NCBI GenBank assembly: GCA_945888375.1
Contig: CAMCZZ010000020.1
Span: forward strand, 1 to 64,000
Reading direction: 5' to 3'
From: Akkermansia muciniphila
GTDB taxonomy: Bacteria; Verrucomicrobiota; Verrucomicrobiia; Opitutales; Opitutaceae
DNA: 64,000 nt
This document shows, piece by piece, positions 45,091 to 54,700 of this stretch (position 1 is its first letter; each line of letters opens with the position of its first letter). A program made the position numbers and the translations under genes. The notes beneath the pieces were generated by a model, which was not told where the DNA came from, ran no database searches, and saw only the letters and a list, made by a program, of their open reading frames with translations.

Positions 45091-46803
45091 ATGTCCACCG
45101 TCGCCAGCCTCGATCGCCACCGCCGCTGGGACGCCCCCTTCGACGCCGAATTTCCACCCGAGGCCGTCGCCCGCCTGCTCGCTCTCGCGCCCTTCAGCGC
45201 GATGAACGCGAAGAGCTTCCCCCGCTCCGCCACCCTGCCGGACATCCTGCGCAACGACACCGCCATCCGCACCTTCCAGGCCGACGAGCTGATCGTGCGC
45301 GAAGGCGACTACGGCACCTCCGCGTTCCTCATCCTTAAGGGCCGCGCCCGCGTCGTCCTATCGCCCGGCCTCCCGCCCTCCGCCGTCGGCCGCAAGGAGC
45401 GCGGCCGAAAGGGTCTGCTCCGCTCCCTCGCCCAGCTCTGGTCCAACCCCCGCGAGGACGAGGTCGTCGCCCGCCGCCGCCGCCAGGCCGAGGCCAGCCG
45501 CTCCGTGTTCCTACAGGACGTCCCCCGCGTCCTCGGCGAACACAAGACCGCCGGCATGCACGCCGGAGATTTTTTCGGCGAGATCGCCGCCCTCTCGCGC
45601 ATGCCCCGCACCGCGACCATCTTCGCCGAGGAGGACGGCACCCAGCTGCTGGAGATCCGCTGGCAGGGCCTCCGCGACCTGCTCAAATACGATCCCGCCC
45701 TGCGCACCCACGTGGACAAGATCTACCGCCAGCGCGCGCTCGCCTCCTACCTTCAGGAAATCCCCTTCCTCCGCCACCTCGCCCCCGAGGCCCGCGCCGC
45801 CGTCGAGGCCGCCACCCAGTTCGAGACCTTCGGCGACTACGATTGGTCCGGTGAATACAAAAAACTCGTCCAGGCCGGCGCCGCCGCCGTCGCCAAGGAG
45901 ACCACCATCGCCGCCGAGGGCGACTACCCCAACGGCATCGTGATGGTCCGTTCCGGCTTCGCCCGCCTCACCCAGCGTCATGGCGCCGGCCACCGCACCC
46001 TGAACTACCTCGGCGCTGGTCGCGTCTACGGTTTCGACGAGATCGCCCACAACTGGAAAAACCCCGACGCCCCCGTCGCCCTCCAGCACAGCCTGCGCGT
46101 CATCGGCCACACCCACGTCCTCACCATCCCCGCCGCCGTCATCGAGCGCCACGTCCTGCCCGGCTTGCCCGCCAACCAGCTCCCGCCCCCCGTCGTCCTC
46201 CCCGACGCGACTCCCGCCACCCGCGCCCCCGCCGCGAAAGCGAAAACCCGGCCCGCCGAAGCCGCGACGGACGCCGCCCTGATGGAGTTCCTCACCCAGA
46301 ACCGGTTGTTCAACGGCACCGAGTCGATGGTGATCGACCTCGACCGCTGCACCCGCTGCGACGACTGCGTCCGCGCCTGTGCCTCCACCCACGGCGGCAA
46401 CCCCCGCTTCCTTCGCCACGGCCCCATTCACGACCACCTGATGGTCGCCCAGGCCTGCATGCACTGCGCCGACCCCATCTGCATGATCGGCTGCCCCACC
46501 GGCGCCATCCACCGCGACAGCTTCGGCGGCGAGGTCGTGATCAATCCCGACACCTGCATCGGCTGCACCGCCTGCGCCAACAACTGCCCCTACGGCTCCA
46601 TCCGCATGGTCGAGACCCGCGACGAGGACGGCCAGCCGCTCGTCGCCAAGGACCAGAAACCCCTGCTGAAGGCCACCAAGTGCGACCTCTGCCTGGACCA
46701 GATCGGCGGCCCCGCCTGCGTCCGCGCCTGCCCCCACGACGCCCTTGATCGCCTCGACCTGAACACCCTCGACCCCCTCACCGCCTGGCTCGCCCGCCGC
46801 TAG
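45091..46803 (+). CDS. Double cyclic-nucleotide-binding domain fused to a four-cluster 4Fe-4S ferredoxin
   Basis: 570 residues, no signal or TM, so cytoplasmic. cNMP domain one (about 55-210) has an intact phosphate-binding cassette, GEIAALSRMPRTATI, with Glu164 and Arg173. cNMP domain two (about 240-370) has GRVYGFDEIAHNW but no such Arg, so it is degenerate. The C-terminal DmsB/HybA-like part (about 410-560) has sixteen cysteines in CTRCDDCVRAC, CMHCADPICMIGC, CIGCTACANNC and CDLC...CVRAC, enough for four [4Fe-4S] clusters. The fusion suggests electron flow gated by a nucleotide second messenger; this is inference. Confidence 0.88.
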   Translation: MSTVASLDRHRRWDAPFDAEFPPEAVARLLALAPFSAMNAKSFPRSATLPDILRNDTAIRTFQADELIVREGDYGTSAFLILKGRARVVLSPGLPPSAVGRKERGRKGLLRSLAQLWSNPREDEVVARRRRQAEASRSVFLQDVPRVLGEHKTAGMHAGDFFGEIAALSRMPRTATIFAEEDGTQLLEIRWQGLRDLLKYDPALRTHVDKIYRQRALASYLQEIPFLRHLAPEARAAVEAATQFETFGDYDWSGEYKKLVQAGAAAVAKETTIAAEGDYPNGIVMVRSGFARLTQRHGAGHRTLNYLGAGRVYGFDEIAHNWKNPDAPVALQHSLRVIGHTHVLTIPAAVIERHVLPGLPANQLPPPVVLPDATPATRAPAAKAKTRPAEAATDAALMEFLTQNRLFNGTESMVIDLDRCTRCDDCVRACASTHGGNPRFLRHGPIHDHLMVAQACMHCADPICMIGCPTGAIHRDSFGGEVVINPDTCIGCTACANNCPYGSIRMVETRDEDGQPLVAKDQKPLLKATKCDLCLDQIGGPACVRACPHDALDRLDLNTLDPLTAWLARR

Positions 46804-46830
46804 GTTTTCACCCCCATGCAAACGCCTCCG

Positions 46831-46865
46831 ACATTGGTCATTGGACATCGGACATCGGTCATTTC
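46831..46865 (+). repeat. Five-unit heptamer array before the cytochrome b-like gene
   Basis: Units ACATTGG, TCATTGG, ACATCGG, ACATCGG, TCATTTC, ending 5 nt before the ATG at 46871. The consensus TCATTGG is the same set as at 49465, and is a rotation of the TTGGTCA heptamer I recall as STRR2 from cyanobacteria. Confidence 0.8.
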
Positions 46866-46870
46866 CTAGC

Positions 46871-47698
46871 ATGCCCCGCCCGCTCCAGATCCGCCGCGCC
46901 GTCCTCTCCCTGCTCACCCTCGGCGCGGCCGGCGTGCTCGCCCATTATTATCCGCGGCTCGCAGCCGGATTCCCCCATCTGGTCTACCTGACCGGCTGGT
47001 TCCTCTTCGCCCTCTGCCTCGGCCTGACCGCCTACAACCTCCGCAAAAAACTTCCCTTCCTGCCCCTACTCTCCTCTCGCGTGTGGTTGCAGTTCCACGC
47101 CTACGCCGGACTTTTCGCCGGCGTCCTGTTCATTTTCCACCTTCGCTTCTCCGTCCCCACCGGCCCGTTTAATCTCGTCCTCGCCGGCCTCTTTCTCGCC
47201 GTGACCCTGAGCGGCATCGGCGGTTGGTGGCTCTCCCGCGCCATCCCCCGTCGCCTCACCAGCGCCGGCGGCGAGGTGCCCTTCGAGCGTATCCCCGTCG
47301 TCCGGCGCGACCTCCGCCTGCAGGCGGAGAAAATCGCGCTCGGCGGCATCCCCGAGGCCAAGGCCACCACACTCGCCGATTTCTATGTCCGTGAACTCGC
47401 GCCCGCCTTCGCCGCCAGCCCCGCCTTTTTCCCCCACCTGCTCGGCTCCCGCGCCGCCTTGAACAACCGCCTCGCCGCTCTCGCCGAGTCCGGCCGCTAC
47501 CTCGCCCCTGCGGAGCAGACCCGTGCCGAGCAGATCGCCGGGCTCGTGCGCGCCCGCCACGCTTTGGATTTCCACCACGCCAACCAGCTCCTGTTAAAGA
47601 GCTGGCTCTTCGTCCACCTGCCCCTGACCTACGCCCTGCTCGTGTTCACCGCCGTCCATATCCTGCTCGTGCACGCCTATTCCGGAGGGGCCCGATGA
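46871..47698 (+). CDS. Membrane protein, probable b-type cytochrome
   Basis: 275 residues with about five TM helices: near 10-25, 38-58, 74-94, 100-122 and 246-270. The third has two His (QFHAYAGLFAGVLFIFHLRF) and the last has three (FVHLPLTYALLVFTAVHILLVH). His pairs at opposite ends of two helices are the usual ligand set for two b haems, as in cytochrome b561/ferric reductase-type proteins. A soluble loop lies at about 125-225. It lies between an Fe-S protein and a haem protein, fitting electron transfer across the membrane. Family not certain. It overlaps the next gene by 4 nt (ATGA). Confidence 0.65.
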   Translation: MPRPLQIRRAVLSLLTLGAAGVLAHYYPRLAAGFPHLVYLTGWFLFALCLGLTAYNLRKKLPFLPLLSSRVWLQFHAYAGLFAGVLFIFHLRFSVPTGPFNLVLAGLFLAVTLSGIGGWWLSRAIPRRLTSAGGEVPFERIPVVRRDLRLQAEKIALGGIPEAKATTLADFYVRELAPAFAASPAFFPHLLGSRAALNNRLAALAESGRYLAPAEQTRAEQIAGLVRARHALDFHHANQLLLKSWLFVHLPLTYALLVFTAVHILLVHAYSGGAR

Positions 47699-49422
47699 GC
47701 ACCGAAGGCCGCCAGCCATCACCCGAGTTCTACGACACCCGCTACGAGCGTCCCCAAAAGGACTGGATCTGCGGCCGCGCCTGCGACGGCTGCCCCTGCC
47801 GCCTCGGCCCCTCCCCCGCCGGCGCCTGCCGCGCCGGCCCCGATTGCAAACCCCTTTTGGTCACCGCCCCGGGCGAAACCAAGGGCCTGTGGAAATGCAC
47901 CCGTCCCGCCGATTGGGGCGGCACCTGCCCCGAAGGCCCCCGCCCCGACGGTTCGTGCTGCCGGTCGACTCCGCCCTGCGTCCCCGTGCGGAGCCTTCGC
48001 GCCCGCCGCGGCTTGCTCGTGAGCGCCACGATCGCGGCCTCCCTCGGCGTGCTCCTTTTTGTGCTCTTCGGCCCGGCCCGCGACCACGTCATCACCCCCG
48101 GCCCCCTCAGCGCCGTCCACTCTGGCCCCCACTTCACCGCCGCCCACGCCGCCGCCGGGGTCACCGATCCAAGCGGCTGCGCCCAGTGCCACCCCGCCGC
48201 CCACCAGTCGCCCGCCGGCTGGGCCGCGGCGACCGTCCGGCTCGCCACCACCGGCACCCTCTCGCCCGCGAATCTCCTCGCCCACGACGCGCGGGATTTT
48301 CGCGCCATGGACGCCGCCTGCCAAAGCTGCCACACGCCGCACTCGTTCCACCAGGCCAGCGAGGCCCGCGACACCTCCTGCTCCGTCTGTCACCTCGAAC
48401 ATCAGGGCCGCGCGCAAAACCTGCTCGCCGTCGACTCCACCCATTGCACCGCCTGCCACGGCTCGGCGTTGGAGATGGGCGACGCCGGCTTGCTCGCCCG
48501 CAAACTCGACCCCGCCCTCTTAGAGAAAAAACTCTCCGCCGGCCGCGTCGGCTTCCCCGTCGCCCGCCCGCCGGAAGGCCTGACCTCGCTGATCACGTCC
48601 TTCGCCGGCGACCATCCCGAGTTCCGCGCCAATCTCCCCGGCAACCGCGATCCCAACGCCCTCGCCTTCAACCACGCCCTTCACCTCACCGGCCCGAACA
48701 TCCCGCTCCTCGACGGCCAGGCCCTCGACTGCCGCTCCTGCCACGTGCCCGATCCCACCGGCGCGCTGATGCAGCCGGTGAAGTTCGCCCTTCACTGCCA
48801 GTCCTGCCACGGCCTGCCCATCGATCCGACCACCCCCTCGCTCGTCGTCCCCCACGGCTCCCCCGAAAACGCCCGCGCCTTCCTCCGCGCCCTCCCCGCC
48901 GCCTACTCCGACGACGCCGTCCGCCGCCTCGGCCTCGCCGGCAAACCGCTCCGCCAACACGTCTCCGCCAAACTCGCCGCCCTGCGCGACCGCCACCCCT
49001 CCGGGGAGGAACTCGAACGCAAGGTGTTCTTCGGCGACCCCACCCCTCCCGCCGGCCGAGATTCGTGCAACCTCTGCCACGTCGTGACCGCCGCCCCCGC
49101 CGGCGCCGCCCCCTTCATCGCCCCCGTGCGCCCGGTGGACGTCTGGCTGCCCCGCGCGCGCTTCGACCACGCCCGCCACACCCAGATCGACTGCGTGTCC
49201 TGCCACGCCGCCCCCGCCAGCGTCGCCACCTCCGATGTCCTGATGCCGGCGAAAAACACCTGCGCCTCGTGCCACGGCCCCGAGGGCGGCGTCACCGACG
49301 CGTGCACCGACTGCCACGGCTACCACAACCCCCGCCCCGCCGGCCTCCCGACCACCACCGCGGCCGCCGCCGACGCCCCGCTGCCCGCCGCCCTGCAACG
49401 CGCTCTCGCCTTGGCGCCTTAG
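47695..49422 (+). CDS. Cys-rich domain, one TM helix, then decahaem cytochrome c
   Basis: 575 residues. The first 100 hold eleven Cys (26, 30, 33, 35, 45, 51, 68, 78, 88, 89, 95) in a Pro/Gly-rich region, possibly metal or Fe-S binding. RSLRARR before a TM helix at about 106-126 predicts an N-in topology, so this domain is cytosolic. The periplasmic part has ten haem motifs: CAQCH, CQSCH, CSVCH, CTACH, CRSCH, CQSCH, CNLCH, CVSCH, CASCH, CTDCH. It would connect the cytoplasm to a periplasmic haem wire. The start overlaps the preceding gene. Confidence 0.88.
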   Translation: MSTEGRQPSPEFYDTRYERPQKDWICGRACDGCPCRLGPSPAGACRAGPDCKPLLVTAPGETKGLWKCTRPADWGGTCPEGPRPDGSCCRSTPPCVPVRSLRARRGLLVSATIAASLGVLLFVLFGPARDHVITPGPLSAVHSGPHFTAAHAAAGVTDPSGCAQCHPAAHQSPAGWAAATVRLATTGTLSPANLLAHDARDFRAMDAACQSCHTPHSFHQASEARDTSCSVCHLEHQGRAQNLLAVDSTHCTACHGSALEMGDAGLLARKLDPALLEKKLSAGRVGFPVARPPEGLTSLITSFAGDHPEFRANLPGNRDPNALAFNHALHLTGPNIPLLDGQALDCRSCHVPDPTGALMQPVKFALHCQSCHGLPIDPTTPSLVVPHGSPENARAFLRALPAAYSDDAVRRLGLAGKPLRQHVSAKLAALRDRHPSGEELERKVFFGDPTPPAGRDSCNLCHVVTAAPAGAAPFIAPVRPVDVWLPRARFDHARHTQIDCVSCHAAPASVATSDVLMPAKNTCASCHGPEGGVTDACTDCHGYHNPRPAGLPTTTAAAADAPLPAALQRALALAP

Positions 49423-49427
49423 CCCCC

Positions 49428-51752
49428 ATGCGCCCCTTCCGTAACCCCGGGCCTCGGGCATCGTTCCTTGGTCATTGGTCATTGGACATTGGTCATTCGC
49501 GCAGCATCCGTCCGCTTTCCTGCCTGCTCGCCGCGCTCGCCGCCGTCGCGCCCGCCCGCGCCAGCCATCCGGCGCCCGCGCCCGCCGCCGACGAAATCCC
49601 GCCCGACGCCCCCCGCGCCCACCAAAAGATCGATCCCGGCCCGCCCCCCGCCGCCCCGGCCGACACCCCCGCGGATTCCGGCGCGCCGCTTCCTCCCCTC
49701 CCCGCACCCGGCACCCCCGCCCGCCGCTTCGCCCCCGCGACCACGCCCGCCGCGCCCGTCTTCAACCCCGACCCCGGCGCGACCCAGTCCACCGAGCCAC
49801 CCGCCGCCGAGGCGCCCTTCTTCGTCGAGGACCCCGCGCCCCCCACCCCGCCCGCGCCGCCCCCGCCCGCCTTGCCCACCGGCCAGGTCGATCGCCCCGC
49901 GACCGTCTCCACGCCCTCGCCGCTTACCTCCGATCCCGCCGACGTCACCCCGCTCGCCTCCGACTTCCCCTCGCCCCTGCCGCGTTCCGACGTCCGCCGC
50001 ACCGAGTTTATTCCCGCCCACCACGGCCACGGCTGGCCCGCGCCCGGGCCGGACACCTACCCGCTCGCCGCCCGCGGCGAAGGTTACCCGGCCAACACCC
50101 AACCCGTGCCCGATCGTTGGCGTGACGCCTCCTTCGGCCCCTGGCGCCGCTACACCGCCGGCGACCTGAACGAACAACCCTTCGGCCACCCCGAACCCGA
50201 AACCTGGCACTGGTATCGCCAAAGCCTGCTCAAAGGCGACGTCCCCATCCACGGCCAGGACTGGTTCCTCGCCCTCACCGCCTCCTCCGAAACCCTCTAC
50301 GAGGACCGCGCCCTGCCCCTCCCCAGCGGCGTGAGCGCGTCGGCCCCCGGCCAGTCGGATTTCCTCGGCTCCTACGACACGACCGTGTTCGTGCAAAACG
50401 TCGCCATCGACGCCCTGCTTTTCCAGGGCGAAACCGTGTTCGTCCCGCCCCGCCAGACCTTCAAGCTGCGCCTCGTCGCGAACTACAACCGCGTCACCGT
50501 CGCCGCCCCCGGCCTGCTCAACCCCGACCCCGGGTCGCCCGGCGGCGGCAACGACGCCCCCACCCGCCGCAACGACGCCTTCCTCGCCGTCCAGGAAGCC
50601 TTCTACGAATACCATATCACCGATCTCTCCCCCAACTACGACTTCATGTCAGTCAAGGTCGGCCTCCAGACCTTCAACTCGGATTTTCGCGGCTTCATCT
50701 TCAACGAAACCCAGCTTGGCGTCCGCCTGCTCGGCAACGCCGACAACAACCGCCTCAACTACAACCTCGCCGTCTTCGACCTGCGCGAGAAGGACACCAA
50801 TTCCGAGCTGAACACCTTCGACGCCCGCCAGCAGGTCGTCGTCGTCGCCAACCTCTACCGGCAGGATTTCCTCGCCAAGGGCTACACCGCCCAGGTCTCC
50901 CTCCACGGCAATTTCGACCAGGGCGGCGGCGATTACTACGACACCAACGGCTCCATCGTCCGGCCCGCCCCCCTCGGCACGCCCGCGCCCCACGATCTCG
51001 CCGTCGGCTATCTCGGCTGGACCGGCGACGGCCACGTCGGCCGGCTGAACCTCAACCACGCCCTCTACCACGCCTTCGGCACGGACGAGTTCAACGGCCT
51101 CGCCGGCCGCGAGGTCGTCGTCTCCGCCTCCCTCGCCGCCCTCGAGCTGAGCTACGACCGCGACTGGATCCGTTTTAAAACCTCTGCCCTCTTCGCCACC
51201 GGCGACGCCGACCCGACCGACGGCCGCGCCACCGGCTTCGACAGCATCGTCGACAACACGAATTTCATCGGCGGCCCGTTCAGCTATTTCGTCCGCCAGA
51301 GCTTCAACCTTGCCGGCACCGGCGTCGCCGCGAAACAGCGTTTTTCCGTCCTGCCCAACCTGCGTTCGAGCAAAACCCAGGGGCAGGCGAATTTCGTCAA
51401 CCCCGGCGTCCTCCTGCTCGGCGTCGGCGCCGACATCGAGGTCACCCCCCGCCTGCGCGCGTTCGTGAACCTGAACCACATCGACTTCGCCCGCCCCGAG
51501 CCGATCGAGGCCGCCCTCTTCACCAACGAGGTCCACACCGACCTCGGCTGGGATCTCTCCCTCGGCCTGCAATGGCGCCCGCTGTTGACCGACAACATCA
51601 TCGTCTCCGCCGGCTACGCCGTCCTCCTGCCGGGCCGCGGCTTCGAGGACATCTACCGCAACACCGTGCCCGCCGTCCCCGGCCTGTCCCGCTCCCCCGA
51701 ACCCGCCGACCACCTGCACAGCGCCGTCGTCGCCGTGACGCTGACCTACTGA
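49428..51752 (+). CDS. Pro/Ala-rich exported porin-like outer-membrane protein
   Basis: 774 residues from ATG 49428, in frame with a heptamer array that codes for GHWSLDIGHS. The signal peptide follows (SCLLAALAAVAPARASHP), and a TTG start at residue 19 would skip the array-coded part. A long Pro/Ala linker (about 50-210) precedes a beta-barrel region with alternating strands such as NYDFMSVKVGLQTFNSDFRGF, LNYNLAVFDLR, YTAQVSLHGNFDQ and the C-terminal VVAVTLTY. Likely an alginate-export/porin-type barrel. Between two decahaem genes, it may be the outer-membrane conduit. Confidence 0.75.
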   Translation: MRPFRNPGPRASFLGHWSLDIGHSRSIRPLSCLLAALAAVAPARASHPAPAPAADEIPPDAPRAHQKIDPGPPPAAPADTPADSGAPLPPLPAPGTPARRFAPATTPAAPVFNPDPGATQSTEPPAAEAPFFVEDPAPPTPPAPPPPALPTGQVDRPATVSTPSPLTSDPADVTPLASDFPSPLPRSDVRRTEFIPAHHGHGWPAPGPDTYPLAARGEGYPANTQPVPDRWRDASFGPWRRYTAGDLNEQPFGHPEPETWHWYRQSLLKGDVPIHGQDWFLALTASSETLYEDRALPLPSGVSASAPGQSDFLGSYDTTVFVQNVAIDALLFQGETVFVPPRQTFKLRLVANYNRVTVAAPGLLNPDPGSPGGGNDAPTRRNDAFLAVQEAFYEYHITDLSPNYDFMSVKVGLQTFNSDFRGFIFNETQLGVRLLGNADNNRLNYNLAVFDLREKDTNSELNTFDARQQVVVVANLYRQDFLAKGYTAQVSLHGNFDQGGGDYYDTNGSIVRPAPLGTPAPHDLAVGYLGWTGDGHVGRLNLNHALYHAFGTDEFNGLAGREVVVSASLAALELSYDRDWIRFKTSALFATGDADPTDGRATGFDSIVDNTNFIGGPFSYFVRQSFNLAGTGVAAKQRFSVLPNLRSSKTQGQANFVNPGVLLLGVGADIEVTPRLRAFVNLNHIDFARPEPIEAALFTNEVHTDLGWDLSLGLQWRPLLTDNIIVSAGYAVLLPGRGFEDIYRNTVPAVPGLSRSPEPADHLHSAVVAVTLTY
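49465..49499 (+). repeat. Five-unit heptamer array inside the porin gene start
   Basis: Units TCCTTGG, TCATTGG, TCATTGG, ACATTGG, TCATTCG. It lies 35 nt after the ATG at 49428 and just before the signal-peptide codons. In this frame it encodes part of the N-terminus, or it is the 5' leader if a later start is used. Confidence 0.8.
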
Positions 51753-51776
51753 TTCCCTTCCCTCCCGCCTTTCCCC

Positions 51777-54700
51777 GTGCACTCCGTGGTTAAAAACTCC
51801 CGCCTCCGCCGCCTCGTCCTCCCCTTCGCCGCCGCCTGGAGTCTTGCCGTCGCGTCCCTGCTCCTCTTCGCCGGCCCGTCCGAACCCGCCGCCCCCGCCG
51901 CTCCGATCCGCGCCGCTGGGATCACCGGGCCCGCCACGGTCGAACTCGCCAAGCTCGAATCCGAAAACGCCCATCCCGCGCCGGAACGCCCCGCTCCGTC
52001 CCTCGTCGACCAGTCCCGCGCCGCCGCCGATCGTAAATCCGCCGGCTGCGTCGAGTGTCATACCGGCATCGAGGACATGCACGCCTCGCCCCACGTGGTC
52101 CTCGGCTGCGTGGATTGCCACGGCGGCGACCCCACCCCCGGCCTGACCATGCGCAAGGCCCATATCGCCCCCCGCCATCCCGAACATTGGCCGTCCTCCG
52201 CCAACCCCGCCGACGCCTCCGTCCTCCTCAACCACGAGTCCCCCGAGTTCATCCAGTTCGTGAACCCCGGCGACCTCCGCGTCTCGGAAAAGGCCTGCGG
52301 CCCCTGCCACGCCGAGATCAACACCCACGTCGGCCACTCCGTCATGCGCCACGGCGCCATGCTCTGGGGCGCCGCCCTCTACAACAACGGCGCCACCCCC
52401 GAAAAGGCCCCCCGCTACGGCCAGGCCTACGGCGCCGACGGCGTGCCCCTCCGCCTCGAGTCCCCCATCCCCGTGACCGACGCGCTGACCCGCATCCACG
52501 CCATCCTGCCCTTCATCGAGCCGCTCCCCCGCTTCGCCCTCGGCCAGCCCTCGAACATCCTCCGCATCTTCGAGCGCGGCGGCGAAAAACAAACCGAACT
52601 GGGCAACCCGAACGCCTTCGAGCCCCCCGGCCGCCCCGTCCGCCGCCTGTCCGAACGCGGGCTCGGCACCAACAACCGCACCGACCCGGTCTACCTGAAC
52701 CTCCAGAAGACCCGCCTCCATGACCCGATGCTGGATTTCATGGGCAGCAACGACCACCCGGGCGACTACCGCTCCTCCGGCTGCACCGCCTGCCACGTCA
52801 CCTACGCCAACGACCGCTCGCCCGTGAACTCCGGTCCCTGGGCAAAATACGGCCACCAGGGCCTGTCGTTCTCCGCCGACCCCATGATCTCCAAGAAGGA
52901 GAAGGGCCACCCGATCAAACACCAGTTCACCCGCTCCATCCCCTCCTCCCAGTGCATGAACTGCCACATGCACCAGGGTAACCTCTTCGTGAATCCCTTC
53001 CTCGGCTACACCTGGTGGGACCAGGAGTCCGACGGCGAGTTCATGTATCCGAAAGAGCAGCACGACCCGTCCGACCCCGAGCAGGTCGGCCTCGCCGTCA
53101 CCACCCCCGAGGCCGCCGCCGCCCGCGGCCTGTGGAAGGACCCCGCCTTCTTCGAAAAAGTCGCCGAGCTGAACCCGAAGCTGAAGGAAACCCAGTTCGC
53201 CGACTACCACGGCCACGGCTGGATCTTCCGCGCCGTGTTCAAGAAGGACAAGGAGGGCAACCTGCTCACCCTCGACGACAAGATCATCCCCTCGTCCGAT
53301 TCGGAGAAATTCAAGAAGGCCGTCCACCTGAAGGACGTCCACCTCGCCCGCGGCATGCAGTGCGTGGATTGCCATTTCACCACCGACGTCCACGGCAACG
53401 GCCTGCTCTCCGCCGAGCCCCGCGCCATCACCGCCATCGAGTGTATCGATTGCCACGGCACCATCGACCGCCGCCCCACCCTCAAGACCTCCGGCGTCGG
53501 CGGCCGCGTCGAGAACGGCCAGATCCTGCCCAACGACCTCGCCGCCGGCATCACCCCCTTCGGTCCCCGCTTCCGCTGGGAAGGCCGCAAACTCTACCAG
53601 CAATCTATGATGGCCAAAGACCTCGTCTGGGAGGTCCCGCAGACCATCGACACCGTCGACCCCACCTCCGCCCACTACAACCCCAAGAGCGCCTACGCCA
53701 AGACCCTCCGCCGCGACGGCCAGACCTGGGGCTCCGTGCCCGCCGGCCCCCACCCCACCGGCTCGCCCCGCGACGCCACCGGCACTCCGAAAGCCCTCGC
53801 CGCGTCCTCGCTCCCCGCTCCGGGCTCCGCGCCGCACGACCTCGCCCACGCCGACGCCAACATCAGCTGCCAGGTCTGCCACACCTCCTGGGCCACCTCC
53901 TGCTTCGGCTGCCACCTGCCGCTAAAGGCCAACCAAAAGGTCCCGGGCAACAAGTTCGAGGGTGCCAATTCGCGCTTCTACACCACCTACAACCCCCAGG
54001 TCGTGCGCGACGACGTGTTTATGCTCGGCCTCGACGCGAGCTACAAAAACCACCGCCTCGCCGTCCTGCGCTCGTCCTCCGCCATCATCGTCGGCTCCCA
54101 AAACGCCAACCGCGAGTGGGTCTACTCCCAGCAGCAGACCATCTCCTCCGAGGGCTATTCCGGCCAGGCCTTCAACCCCCACTTCCCCCACACCACGTCG
54201 TCGGTCGGCACGACCAAGGGCTGCACCGATTGCCACCTTTCCACCACCAACGACAACCACGCCTGGATGACCCAGCTGCTCGGCTTCGGCACCGGCACGG
54301 TCAATTTCTTCGGCCGCCACGCCTACGTCGCCAACGGCTCCCACGGCCTCGACGCCGTGGTCTGGACCGAGCGCGACGAACCCCAGGCCGCACTCGGCAG
54401 CCACCTCCACCGTCTCGCCTACCCGCGCAACCACGCCGAGCACCTCGCGAAAAACTCCGTGCTCGCCGAGGCGCATCATCACCACGGCGCGGGCGAGGTC
54501 CTCGACGTCCTCCAGCGCGGCGAATACCTCTACGCCGCCTGCGGCGAGGGCGGCTTCGTGGTCTTCGACATCGCCAACGTCGACAACAAGGGCTTCTCCG
54601 AACGCATCGTCACCGCGCCCGTTTCCCCCCTCGGCCAACGCCTCGCGGTGAAGACGAGGTTCGCCACCAGCGTGGTCGCGCCCTCCACCCTCGCCCTCGA

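Noticed and set aside
45511-46917. 468-codon minus-strand frame opposite the cNMP/ferredoxin gene
   Set aside because: Low-complexity Gly/Val/Asp composition with no motif; the plus strand has the Cys clusters.
47844-49427. Upstream extension of the porin frame over the decahaem gene
   Set aside because: Arg/Pro/His-rich without homology. The signal peptide after 49428 marks the real start.
50649-53915. 1,088-codon open frame on the minus strand opposite the porin and cytochrome genes
   Set aside because: Gly/Val/Glu-rich antisense shadow of a GC-rich coding strand. The plus strand has signal peptides, CxxCH motifs and barrel strands.
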